A DNA stretch of 27,429 nt, taken from BPIH01 sp042408535. GTDB lineage: Bacteria; Chloroflexota; Limnocylindria; Limnocylindrales; CSP1-4. The notes beneath the pieces were generated by a model. It did not search any database and was not told the DNA's origin. It saw only the letters and a list, made by a program, of their open reading frames with translations. Where the stretch lies: positions 1 to 27,429 of the forward strand of contig JBHORA010000101.1 in the NCBI GenBank assembly GCA_042408535.1, given 5' to 3'. The position numbers and the translations under genes are program-made. Numbering within the stretch: position 1 is the first letter of the stretch; each line of letters begins with the position of its first letter. Below, piece by piece: positions 1 to 7,814 of this stretch.

Positions 1-133
1 CCTCCCACCCGAGGAGCGAGCCGCCCTCCGGGCCCGCTGCCGTCAGGCGGCCCTCGAGCGCTGGAACTGGGAGACCGAAGGGGCGAAGCTCGTCGCCCTC
101 TACGAGCGCCTCGAGCGGGAGGGGCGGGGGTGA
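1..133 (+). CDS. Glycosyltransferase, C-terminal end only (partial)
   Basis: The frame is open from base 2 to a TGA at 131-133 and gives the last 43 residues of a protein that starts outside the window. The tail contains an RWNWET motif followed by a short helix ending in LYERLER. The same arrangement (RYNW plus helix) ends the next two genes, which are GT4-like glycosyltransferases, so this is most likely a third member of the same family. The stop codon overlaps the GTG start of the next gene by four bases (GTGA), which points to one operon with translational coupling. Nothing can be said about its substrate. The identification rests only on the paralogous C-terminus and the context. Confidence 0.7.
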   Translation, partial: LPPEERAALRARCRQAALERWNWETEGAKLVALYERLEREGRG

Positions 134-1491
134 GCCGGGGGGAGGCGTCGGCCGCGCGTCGGGCAGGCGGTGACCCTGCTCCAGTCCGCCAGCGCCTCGT
201 CGTCGTCGCGCCGACGAGCGTCCGGTTCGACTCCCGGACCCAGCGGATCGCAGCGACGGTCGCCGCCCGCGGCCACGACGTCGTCGTCCTCGGTCGCGCC
301 GAGCCAGGTCTCCCCTTCGACGAGGTCCACCCGGCCGGCTATCTGATCCGGCGGGTCGAGGTCTCGGCCGTGGACGGACTGCCACTCCCAGCGTTCGTCC
401 GCCGGATCCTCCCTGTCGCCGGGCGCGATCCGTCGGAGCAGCGAGCGGTCTCGAACCCTGAACGGGGCGGGCCGCCAGATCGCCGAACGGCACTTGACGG
501 CGGCCGCCGAGCCCTCCGAGCCGCGGCCCGGATCGCCCGGATCGGTCTGACGGTCCGGAGCCAGCTCCGGGCGGCCCTTGCCGTCGACACCGGGGCCGAC
601 CTCTACCACGGCATGGCCTACATGGGGATCCCCATCGCCCTCGGCCTGGCCCGGCGGAGCGGATCCCCGGTCGTCTACGACGCCCGCGACATCTACGTCG
701 ATGCTGCCAACCTCGCCCGTCTCCCGGGCCCAGCCAGGGCGGTGGTCGGGGCCCTCGAACGCCGCTGGGCGCGGCGAGCGAGCCGGGTCGTGACCGTGAA
801 CGACGGCTACGCTCAGGTCATGGCCGACCGATGGGGGGTCCCGACGCCTGCCGTCGTCATGAATTGCCCCGACCCGCGTCCGGCGGCGGCGGGCCGCCCG
901 CGGCGCTTCCACGAGGCCCTCGACCTGCCCCCGGGAACGCCCCTCGTCCTCTACCACGGCGGCTTCTCGCCCGATCGAGGCATCGAGGAGCTCATCGCGG
1001 CGCTCCCCCTCCTTCCGGGCGTCCACCTCGTCCTCCTGGGCTACGGCGTCCTGGAGCCCCTCCTGCGAGCCCGGGCCGCCCAAGGCGACGGTCGGCTTCA
1101 CGTCCTGCCAGCCGTCGCTCCGGACGAGCTCCTCGACTGGGTCGCCTCTGCCGACGTCGTCGCCATCCCGATCCAGCCGACGACCCTGAACCATCGGCTG
1201 ACGACCCCGAACAAGCTCTTCGAGGCCCTCGCCGCCGGCGTCCCGATCGTCGCCTCGGACCTGCCGGGCATGGCCCCGATCGTCAGGGAGACCGAGGCCG
1301 GGATCCTCTGCGACCCGACCCGACCGGCCGCCATTGCCGCGGCCATCCGCGCCATCCTCGAACTGCCCGAGGCCGAGCGGCGTGCCATGGGCGAGCGGGG
1401 TCGGCGGGCCGCCGAGGAGCGCTACAACTGGGCGGCCCAGGTCGCCATTCTCCTGGCTGAGTACGGCCGCCTGACCGGTCGTCCCTGGTGA
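130..1491 (+). CDS. GT4-like glycosyltransferase
   Basis: This 453-residue protein has the two-lobe GT-B layout. The N-terminal half opens with a VVAP strand, then a nucleotide-binding-like fold with a VVYDARDIYVD segment. The C-terminal half has VLYHGGFSPDRGIEELIAAL, which is the typical donor-domain start, and TTPNKLFEALAAGVPIVAS with the family's glutamate. It ends in RYNW plus a helix. Such enzymes transfer a sugar from a nucleotide donor to a growing glycan at the cytoplasmic face of the membrane. The GTG start is fixed by its four-base overlap with the preceding stop, and its own stop overlaps the next GTG the same way. An Arg/Pro-rich insert lies at about residues 95-125. Donor and acceptor cannot be predicted. 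The next gene is a clear paralogue. Confidence 0.9.
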   Translation: MSRGEASAARRAGGDPAPVRQRLVVVAPTSVRFDSRTQRIAATVAARGHDVVVLGRAEPGLPFDEVHPAGYLIRRVEVSAVDGLPLPAFVRRILPVAGRDPSEQRAVSNPERGGPPDRRTALDGGRRALRAAARIARIGLTVRSQLRAALAVDTGADLYHGMAYMGIPIALGLARRSGSPVVYDARDIYVDAANLARLPGPARAVVGALERRWARRASRVVTVNDGYAQVMADRWGVPTPAVVMNCPDPRPAAAGRPRRFHEALDLPPGTPLVLYHGGFSPDRGIEELIAALPLLPGVHLVLLGYGVLEPLLRARAAQGDGRLHVLPAVAPDELLDWVASADVVAIPIQPTTLNHRLTTPNKLFEALAAGVPIVASDLPGMAPIVRETEAGILCDPTRPAAIAAAIRAILELPEAERRAMGERGRRAAEERYNWAAQVAILLAEYGRLTGRPW

Positions 1492-2795
1492 GGGCCGTGG
1501 GCGAGGCGCTCGGGCGGCGACCCCGGGCCCTCCTCCTCGTCGCCAACGCCGCGGCCCCCTACTCGCGCGCCCTCCGGGTCGCCCGGACCCTGGCCACCGA
1601 CGGCTTCGAGGTCGAGATCGCCGCTGTCGCGGATCCGTCGCTGCCCGAGACCGAAGACGAGGGCGCTGTCGTCCTCCGGCGCTATCGGCCGCGGGGGATC
1701 TGGCGCCGGTTCGCGGTCGGGGCGCCACGGCCGGAGGAGCGTGGATTCGGTCGAATCCTTCGCCTCATCGACATCGGGCTCCGCGGTCTCGCCTGGCCGG
1801 CCCATGTCCGTGCCTGGTGGCAGGCGCTCCGCGAGGAGGCGCCGCCGGCCGACCTCATCCATGCCTTCGGCATCCTGACCGTGCCCGTCGCCCTCGACCT
1901 CGCCCGTCGCTCGCGACGCCTCGGCTTCGAGGGGCGCACGGTCTACGACGTCATCGACGTCATCCTCGAGTCGAACAACGTCGCCCAGGTGCCGGCGCCG
2001 CTCCTCGCCTGGTACCGAGCTCGCGAGCAACGCTGGGTCCGGGGGGTCGACGCCCTCGTGACCGTGAACGAGCCGATCGCCCGCCACCTCGCGCGCCGTT
2101 GGCGGCTAGCGGAGCCGCCGACCGTCCTCCTGAACTGCCAGCCCCGCTGGGAGCCGCCACCGGAGCGGCCGAACCGCATCCGGGAGGCGACCGGGCTTCC
2201 CGCCGAGCGACGCCTCGTCCTCTTTCTGGGCCGCCTCGGCCGCGAGCGCGGGCTCGACGAAACCGCCGAGGCCGTCCTCCGAGTCCGCGACGCCGCCCTC
2301 GTCCTCCTCGGTTTCGGGCCCTGGGCCGACCGGCTCCGGGAGCGGGACCGGGACCCGCGCTTCGCCGGGCGCCACGTGACGCTGCCGCCCGTCCACCCCG
2401 ACGAGGTGCCGGCCTGGACCGCCTCAGCCGATGTGACCGTCATCGCCGTCCCGGCGAACTCGCTCAACCAGCGTCTCTCGACGCCGAACAAGTTCTGGGA
2501 GAGCATCGCCGCCGGGACGCCGATCGTCGTCGGGCGCGACCTCGTCGTCATGCGGGAGATCGTCGAGCGCGAGGGGATCGGAGCCGTTGCTGATCCCCTC
2601 GACCCGGAGGACCTGGCCCGAGCCATCTCGTCGATCCTCGACCGGCCACCAGCCGAGGTGGCGGCCATGCGGGCCCGCTGTCTCCGGCTCGCCCACGAAC
2701 GCTACAACTGGGAGACGTCCGTCGAACCGTACCGGCGCCTCGTCAGCGACCTGGTGATCGGGCGGCCCAAATCAGATGCCGCTCGGTCAGCCTGA
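1488..2795 (+). CDS. GT4-like glycosyltransferase (paralogue of the upstream gene)
   Basis: This 435-residue protein has the same architecture as its upstream neighbour. The N-terminal lobe contains a VYDVIDVILESNN segment and a VDALVTVNEPIARHL segment. The donor lobe opens with LVLFLGRLGRERGLDETAEAV and contains STPNKFWESIAAGTPIVVG, and the protein ends in RYNWETS and a helix. Shared landmarks such as VTVN, NxPNK and RYNW indicate tandem duplication. The GTG start sits in a GTGA overlap with the preceding gene. The gene ends nine bases inside the convergent minus-strand glycosyltransferase, so the two transcripts meet tail to tail with no spacer. It probably acts in assembly of the surface polysaccharide exported by the adjacent ABC transporter (inference from context). 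Confidence 0.9.
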   Translation: MRAVGEALGRRPRALLLVANAAAPYSRALRVARTLATDGFEVEIAAVADPSLPETEDEGAVVLRRYRPRGIWRRFAVGAPRPEERGFGRILRLIDIGLRGLAWPAHVRAWWQALREEAPPADLIHAFGILTVPVALDLARRSRRLGFEGRTVYDVIDVILESNNVAQVPAPLLAWYRAREQRWVRGVDALVTVNEPIARHLARRWRLAEPPTVLLNCQPRWEPPPERPNRIREATGLPAERRLVLFLGRLGRERGLDETAEAVLRVRDAALVLLGFGPWADRLRERDRDPRFAGRHVTLPPVHPDEVPAWTASADVTVIAVPANSLNQRLSTPNKFWESIAAGTPIVVGRDLVVMREIVEREGIGAVADPLDPEDLARAISSILDRPPAEVAAMRARCLRLAHERYNWETSVEPYRRLVSDLVIGRPKSDAARSA

Positions 2796-4796
2796 GCCCG
2801 CAGCTTCGTCCGAGTTCGTCGAGGGGATCGGAGGCCAGGCTGCTCGGGGCTCGCCGCCGACCGCTGGCCGACGCTCGAGGGCGAGATGGTCGGCGAGCCA
2901 GGAGAGTCCACCGGGGGCGATCCGGACGCCCGTTGCGACGAAGGGGGCCGCCACGAGATGATCGATCCCGGCGACGCAGACGAGGAGGGGTTCCGACCTA
3001 CCATCGATCGCCGAGCCCAACGGCTGCCCCGGCGACTCGCCTCGGGCGTCGGGGGAGCTTCCGGAGCCGGGTGTCGTCGCCTGAATGATCGCCGAGCCGA
3101 GGGTTTCGCGGAGCTCCCCGATGAGGACCGCCTCACGATCGACACCCGTGAGCGCGTCCTGGAGTCGCTCCCGGAAGCGCCGGAGGCCGCGGACAGCGAT
3201 GCGGATCCAACGACGAAGACGATCACCGACGGTCGCCGCCGCCGGCGGGCGCCAGCCCCGAGCGAGAAGGGCAGTGAGGCGCTGGTCGGCTCCTCCCGGT
3301 GCCAGGATCCAGGCCGCCGCTCCGAGGCCGCGGCCGCCGGCCGAGACGACGATGGCGCCGTCGAGCAACTCGGCGGGCAGCTTCGCCAGCTGGCGGTCGA
3401 GAAGCGAGCGCTGGAAAGCGACGACGACGACGCGCTCCCTCGGGCCCCGGCGACGGTCCGGAACAGCGAGGGTGGGCCGTCTGACCCCAGCTGACCTCGT
3501 GACGCTCGCTGGCCTCCATTCGGCCAGGACGGTTTCGTAGAGGCCGACGACGGACTCCGCGACGCGACGGGCGGAATAGTTCTCCTCCACCCAGCTCCGG
3601 AGACGCCAGGGGTCGAATGCATGACGCCGGTCGAGGGTAGCGAGGATGGCGGCCGCAAGAGCCTCGGGATCGCCGGGCGGGACGAGCGCGCCCAGCCGTT
3701 CGGGCTGGGCTCCGAGGATCTCGGTCACCCCGCCCGAATCCGTGGCAACGACGGGAAGGCCCGTCGCCAGGGCCTCGGCAGCGACGACCCCGAAGGTCTC
3801 GCGGTGGCTCGGGTGGACGAAGACCGCGGCGCGGGCCATCGCTCGGGCGACGGTTGCCCGGTCGGCCGGCCCCTCGATGGAGACGGCGTCGGCGATCCCG
3901 AGGGCCCCGGCCAGGGACCGCCAGTACTCATCCCCGGTCGGCTCCACGGACGCGCCGATCATCCGGAGACGTGCCTCGGAACGGACCTGGCGGACGCGAG
4001 CAAAGGCCCGAAGCAGCGTCTCGATGCCCTTGATCGGTTTCCGGTAGCCCACCCAGAGGAGCTCGGCCTGGGCTCGAGCCTCGGGGCCGACGACCGGGAA
4101 GTCGTCGACGGCAATGGCGTTGGGAATGACGACGAGGCGCTCGCCGAGGTCGGGGACGTCGCGACCCAATTCCGCGAGCAGCTCTTCGGCGAGCATCCGG
4201 GTGACTGTCACGACGCGCGCCGCCTGACGAGCGGCCTCGACGTAGCGAGCTCTCTGGACGCGGTCGCCGAACACCCGGTCGAGGTACGTCGCATGCTCGG
4301 TCAGGACGAAGGGGAGGTCGAGCCGGCGAGCGATCCGAGCTGCGGCAGCGCCCTCGGGATAGCCGACGTGGCCGTGGACGAGGACCCAGGGGGGCCGATC
4401 CCGGCGCTCGGCGAGGGCGGTGAGGACCGCTTCCCGGTGGCGGAGGCCGTGCTCAGATCCCGTCTGCCGAGTCGGCCCGGCCGGGAAGCCCAGTCGCGCA
4501 ACGGGGACTCCTTCGGGGCCCGAGCCGCCGCGCTCGACGAAAGGGTTGGGACCGCGCCAGATTGTCGCTGTCAGGTGGGCGGTCGCCGCGTTCTCGGCTG
4601 CCGTACGGAGACGATCGTCGCCGAAGAGCGGAATGCTCTCGAAGGTGGCGACCCACGGCTGGACGCGGCCCGTGGCCAGGAGCGCGGCGACCTGGTCGGC
4701 GATGAAGCGGCCGGCGCCAGGATCTCCGAGCCCCGGGAACCAGCCCACGACCAGGACATCGAGCGGCCCCGTCGCCGGCGTGCCCCGGTCAGCCAC
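2787..4796 (-). CDS. GT4 glycosyltransferase with a ~240-residue C-terminal extension
   Basis: From the chosen GTG at 4796 the protein has 669 residues. Residues 12-425 are a standard GT4 enzyme: VLVVGWFPGLGDPGAGRF near the N-terminus, LVHGHVGYPEG around 139-148, LTEHATYL with the family His around 165-172, LLWVGYRKPIKGIETLL opening the donor lobe around 246, and an E-x7-E motif at E333/E341. Residues 426-669 are extra. They begin with an Arg-rich linker and contain strand-helix-like stretches (RERVVVVAFQRSLL, EPLLVCVAGIDHLVAAPFVATG) that I cannot assign. The frame stays open 132 bases further upstream, but that part runs inside the ATPase gene and is Arg/Ser-rich. GTG 4796 overlaps the ATPase stop by eight bases and puts the first strand near residue 12. 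The gene is last in the permease-ATPase-GT operon. Confidence 0.88.
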   Translation of the reverse strand: MADRGTPATGPLDVLVVGWFPGLGDPGAGRFIADQVAALLATGRVQPWVATFESIPLFGDDRLRTAAENAATAHLTATIWRGPNPFVERGGSGPEGVPVARLGFPAGPTRQTGSEHGLRHREAVLTALAERRDRPPWVLVHGHVGYPEGAAAARIARRLDLPFVLTEHATYLDRVFGDRVQRARYVEAARQAARVVTVTRMLAEELLAELGRDVPDLGERLVVIPNAIAVDDFPVVGPEARAQAELLWVGYRKPIKGIETLLRAFARVRQVRSEARLRMIGASVEPTGDEYWRSLAGALGIADAVSIEGPADRATVARAMARAAVFVHPSHRETFGVVAAEALATGLPVVATDSGGVTEILGAQPERLGALVPPGDPEALAAAILATLDRRHAFDPWRLRSWVEENYSARRVAESVVGLYETVLAEWRPASVTRSAGVRRPTLAVPDRRRGPRERVVVVAFQRSLLDRQLAKLPAELLDGAIVVSAGGRGLGAAAWILAPGGADQRLTALLARGWRPPAAATVGDRLRRWIRIAVRGLRRFRERLQDALTGVDREAVLIGELRETLGSAIIQATTPGSGSSPDARGESPGQPLGSAIDGRSEPLLVCVAGIDHLVAAPFVATGVRIAPGGLSWLADHLALERRPAVGGEPRAAWPPIPSTNSDEAAGSG

Positions 4797-5652
4797 CGAC
4801 CCTCTGCTCGTGACGGCCCGCGATCTCCGCCCGGACTCGGGCGATGGCCGCCGCCTCCATGGCCTCGCGCTCAGCCCGCGCCCGCGCCGAGCGCTCCTCG
4901 TAGAGCGCGGCCACCTCTCCCGGATCACCGTCGGCGACCACGTGTCCTCGTTCGAGGAGAATGGCTCGGGTGCAGAACTCGGTGACCCAGTGCATGTCGT
5001 GGGTCACGAGGACGATGGCTCGCGCAGCCCGCAGGAGCTCGACGATGCGGGCCTTGCTCTTCTCCCGAAAGGCTGCGTCCCCGATGGCCAGGACCTCGTC
5101 GAGGAGGAGGACGTCGGGATCGACCGCGGTGGCGATGGCGAAGCCGAGCCGGGCCCGCATGCCCTGGCTGTACGTCTTCAGCGGGGCGTCGATGAAATCG
5201 CCGAGGTCAGCAAAGGAGATGATGTCCGGCAGCCGGGCCAGCATCTGACGGTGATCGAAGCCCAAAAAGGCTCCGGCAAGCAGGATGTTGTCCCGGCCGG
5301 TCAGGTCCTGATCGAACCCGGCCCCCAGGGTGAGCAGGCTCGAGACGCTGCCCCGAACGTCGACTCGGCCAGCCGATGGCTGGATGATCCCGGCCAGGAC
5401 CTGGAGGAGGGTGCTTTTGCCAGCGCCGTTCGGGCCGATGACCGCCACGCTCTCGCCGTGACGGACTCGGAAGCTGACGTCCTGGAGGGCCCAGAAATGG
5501 GTCGGACCGTTCTGGCGTCGGAAGAGGTTCTTAAAGGTCCCGTGGACGGTCGTCCGGCGCGTGAAGCGGAGGTTGTACTGGACACCCAGGCGGGCAACGT
5601 CGATCGCGTAGTCGGCCGGGGGAAGCTCCGGCCTTCGGCGGCGGAAGAGCAT
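4789..5652 (-). CDS. ABC transporter ATPase for polysaccharide export (Wzt/TagH/RfbE type)
   Basis: This 287-residue nucleotide-binding subunit energises export of a lipid-linked glycan through the permease encoded just upstream. Walker A GPNGAGKST is at residues 73-81, the signature YSQGM at 161-165, Walker B VLLLDE at 181-186 and the H-loop histidine at 218 (VTHDMHW). The signature variant YSQGM and the spacing of the N-terminal strand before Walker A are typical of the O-antigen and teichoic-acid export subfamily. After the fold comes a charged Arg/Glu/Ala helix of about 40 residues. The Wzt-type C-terminal carbohydrate-binding domain is absent, so substrate selection by that route is not expected. 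ATG at 5652 overlaps the permease stop by one base (TGATG). The frame continues upstream but only antisense through permease sequence. Confidence 0.95.
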   Translation of the reverse strand: MLFRRRRPELPPADYAIDVARLGVQYNLRFTRRTTVHGTFKNLFRRQNGPTHFWALQDVSFRVRHGESVAVIGPNGAGKSTLLQVLAGIIQPSAGRVDVRGSVSSLLTLGAGFDQDLTGRDNILLAGAFLGFDHRQMLARLPDIISFADLGDFIDAPLKTYSQGMRARLGFAIATAVDPDVLLLDEVLAIGDAAFREKSKARIVELLRAARAIVLVTHDMHWVTEFCTRAILLERGHVVADGDPGEVAALYEERSARARAEREAMEAAAIARVRAEIAGRHEQRVGG

Positions 5653-6515
5653 CAGAGGACCTTGGCGAACGCGGGTTCGAGGCGCTTGAAGAACACGATC
5701 GCCACGCCACAGAGGCCGATCGAGAGGAGAAGCCAGATCGCGAGGGCGTCCCAGAGGGGCGGTGCTCCCACGTAGACCACGTTGCGGTAGGACTCGAAGA
5801 GGGTCGTGAAGGGGTTGGCAGCGAAGAGCCAGGCGAGGATCCGATGGCGGTCCGTCAGGTGGGCGAGTTGATCTGCACCGTAGAGGCCGGGGGAGAGGTA
5901 GAACCAGAGGCGGAGCCCGTGCCGGACGACGTTGCCGATGTCCCGATAGAAGACGTTGACGGCCCCGAGGACGATCGCGACGGCGAGGGTGAAGACGAAT
6001 TGAACGACGGCGACGGCGGGCAGGAGGAGGAGCGTTGGGCTCAGATGGTGCGGATAGAAGAGGATCATGAGGCCGAGCAAGGGGATAAGGCCGAATCCGA
6101 AGTTGACGATGCCGCCGACCACCGCCGCCACCGGCAGGACGAGCTTCGGGAACTTGACCTGCTTGATGATTCGATCGCGAGAGGTGACCGAGGTGATGGC
6201 GTCGTTCACACTGCTCGTAAACCACTTCCAGGGCAGGATGGTGGCGAAGATGAAGAGAGGGTAGGCTTCGACGGAGCGTTGGAAGATGATGGCCACGAGA
6301 ACGACGTAGACGACCATCTGGAGGAGGGGGTCGAGGACCCACCAGACGTTCCCGAGGACGGTGTCCGAGCCCTTCTTCGTCAGCTCCGCCTGGATGAGGT
6401 AGCGGGTCAGAAGTCGGCGGGACCAGATCTCCCGGACGCCCTCGACAACCTGATCGAGAGCGCCGGGCCGACCGGGCCAGACGATGGCTTCTTCGCGAGG
6501 CTGCGTTCGCTCCAT
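5652..6515 (-). CDS. ABC-2 type polysaccharide export permease (Wzm/TagG type)
   Basis: This 287-residue membrane protein would form the channel partner of the adjacent ATPase and flip a lipid-linked polysaccharide across the membrane. A cytoplasmic N-terminus is followed by the family hallmark LIQAELTKKGSDTVLGNVWW and LDPLLQMVVYVVLVAIIF. About six membrane segments are visible, with further landmarks ATILPWKWF, VFYRDIGNVVRHGLRLWFYLSP (a conserved stretch between late segments) and ANPFTTLFESYRNVV. The ATG at 6515 is chosen because it lies directly before the conserved amphipathic N-terminal helix and ten bases after a TAACGT box on the minus strand. Longer readings run into the divergent gene's region and are Arg/Pro-rich. 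It is the first gene of a three-gene operon. Confidence 0.95.
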   Translation of the reverse strand: MERTQPREEAIVWPGRPGALDQVVEGVREIWSRRLLTRYLIQAELTKKGSDTVLGNVWWVLDPLLQMVVYVVLVAIIFQRSVEAYPLFIFATILPWKWFTSSVNDAITSVTSRDRIIKQVKFPKLVLPVAAVVGGIVNFGFGLIPLLGLMILFYPHHLSPTLLLLPAVAVVQFVFTLAVAIVLGAVNVFYRDIGNVVRHGLRLWFYLSPGLYGADQLAHLTDRHRILAWLFAANPFTTLFESYRNVVYVGAPPLWDALAIWLLLSIGLCGVAIVFFKRLEPAFAKVL

Positions 6516-6615
6516 GCTCTTGGCAACGTTAGCATCTTCGGCCGATGGCTCCGAGGCGGGCGGCCCCGTCCCAGGCCCAGAGCCAACCGTCGCCATCATT
6601 CGAGGGAGGAGGCAC
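6516..6615. promoter_or_regulatory. Divergent promoter region between the export operon and a glycosyltransferase gene
   Basis: The 100-base gap separates two divergent genes. On the plus strand TAGCAT at 6530-6535 resembles the -10 boxes seen elsewhere in the window. On the minus strand TAACGT (6531 down to 6526) lies ten bases before the permease ATG, a spacing that fits a leaderless or nearly leaderless message. The two boxes overlap by two bases around an AACGTT palindrome at 6525-6530. No convincing -35 box is seen in either direction. A purine-rich GAGGGAGGAGG at 6602-6612 is the Shine-Dalgarno sequence of the plus-strand gene. Confidence 0.45.
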
Positions 6616-7728
6616 GTGGTCGACGCGACGCGAGGGACCGATCGGCAGGCTGGTCGGCGCCGTGCTCCGTTTCGACACGATGGACGCTGGCTCGTGCTCC
6701 TCGAAGGTCGGCGCCTGCGGTGGGGTGGTGATCTGCGCCGGATGCACCTGTTCGCCGAACTGGCCCGCCGGACAGGCGCTGTCGTCGTGAGCGGCTGGAG
6801 TCGAAGCGCCGTCAGGCAGGGTCTCGCTCGGGCCGGTGCGGGTCGTTGGCCGTGGAGCAGGCGCCCGATCGTCGCCACGACCGAGCTCCTTACCCTCGAT
6901 GCCCTCCCGGCCCTCGACCGCTTCGGCCGGGCCGCGGTCCTAGACCTCCATGACCACCCGCTCCTCCAGCGCGAAGCGCTCGGTGCGACCACCTCGCCTG
7001 AAGAAGCTGCCGCCCTTCAGCGGCGCTACGCGGAAAACGTGGCTCGCTTCGAGCTCTTGGTCGTCCCCTCCCTGAGCTTCGCCCGGCTAGCTGGTATCGA
7101 GGCCAGCCGCCAGATCGTGGCTCCGAACGGGACGGATGCCGCCCACATCACGCCCCGCCCGTTCCCGGGGCGTCCGGCCATCGGCCTCGTATCGGGGGCG
7201 GCGCCGGGTCGCGGGATCGAGGGTCTCATCGCTGCGGCCGAACTCGTCCGGGAGACCATGCCGGAGGTGGGCCTCTACCTATGGCTCGCTGCCGAACAGA
7301 ACGATCCCTACCTGGCCTCCCTCCGCACCGTGACAGCCGACCGACCCTGGATCCGGATCGAGCAGGTCGCCTACGACGACTTGCCCGAGGCCCTCGCCCG
7401 GGCGACCGTCCTCACGGTGCCGCATCCCCCCGGGGCGTACATGGACTCGGCGCTCCCCGTCAAACTCTTCGACTCGATGGCTGCTGGCCGCCCGGTTGTC
7501 GTCACGCCGAGGCGCGAGATGGAGGCTGTCGTCCGAGCCCACGGGGCGGGACTTGTGGCTGCCGGGGATCGTGTCGAGGACCTCGCCGCCGCCCTGCTCG
7601 TGGTCCTCCAGGATCCGGCTCTGGCGCGTCAGCTCGGGGCGGCGGCGCGGCTGGCTGCAGAGTCCAGGTACGACTGGCGGATCATCGGCGCCGACCTCGC
7701 CGACGTCGTTCTTGCGCGGATCGGGTGA
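6616..7728 (+). CDS. GT4-like glycosyltransferase
   Basis: The protein has 370 residues from GTG 6616 and a GT-B layout. The N-terminal lobe has LEGRRLRWGGDLRRMHLFAEL and VLDLHDHPLL, with LVVPS before the hinge. The donor lobe contains IGLVSGAAPGRGIEGLIAAAEL and LPVKLFDSMAAGRPVVVTP, the place of the conserved donor-binding motif, and it ends in SRYDW plus a helix like the other enzymes in the cluster. GTG 6616 is preferred because GAGGGAGGAGG at 6602-6612 is a strong ribosome-binding site. A longer reading from 6484 would overlap the divergent permease and add Gly/Pro-rich sequence. The gene is transcribed away from the export operon and probably acts on the same glycan. Confidence 0.88.
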   Translation: MVDATRGTDRQAGRRRAPFRHDGRWLVLLEGRRLRWGGDLRRMHLFAELARRTGAVVVSGWSRSAVRQGLARAGAGRWPWSRRPIVATTELLTLDALPALDRFGRAAVLDLHDHPLLQREALGATTSPEEAAALQRRYAENVARFELLVVPSLSFARLAGIEASRQIVAPNGTDAAHITPRPFPGRPAIGLVSGAAPGRGIEGLIAAAELVRETMPEVGLYLWLAAEQNDPYLASLRTVTADRPWIRIEQVAYDDLPEALARATVLTVPHPPGAYMDSALPVKLFDSMAAGRPVVVTPRREMEAVVRAHGAGLVAAGDRVEDLAAALLVVLQDPALARQLGAAARLAAESRYDWRIIGADLADVVLARIG

Positions 7729-7801
7729 GGTCAGGCGCGGTAGCCGCCGGGCCAGCCGAGCGCCGGGCAGGCGATCGGAGAGGCTAGCGTCGTCATCGAC
7801 G

Positions 7802-7807
7802 TAGCAT
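7802..7807 (+). promoter_or_regulatory. Predicted -10 box (TAGCAT), leaderless-type spacing
   Basis: TAGCAT ends seven bases before the GTG at 7815. There is no purine-rich ribosome-binding site in this spacer, which reads TCCCTCC. The same spacing recurs at 20006-20011, so transcription may start at or next to the start codon. Confidence 0.45.
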
Positions 7808-7814
7808 TCCCTCC

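Noticed and set aside
3621..4985. Plus-strand frame of 454 codons
   Set aside because: It is antisense to the glycosyltransferase with GT4 motifs and shows no recognisable domain.
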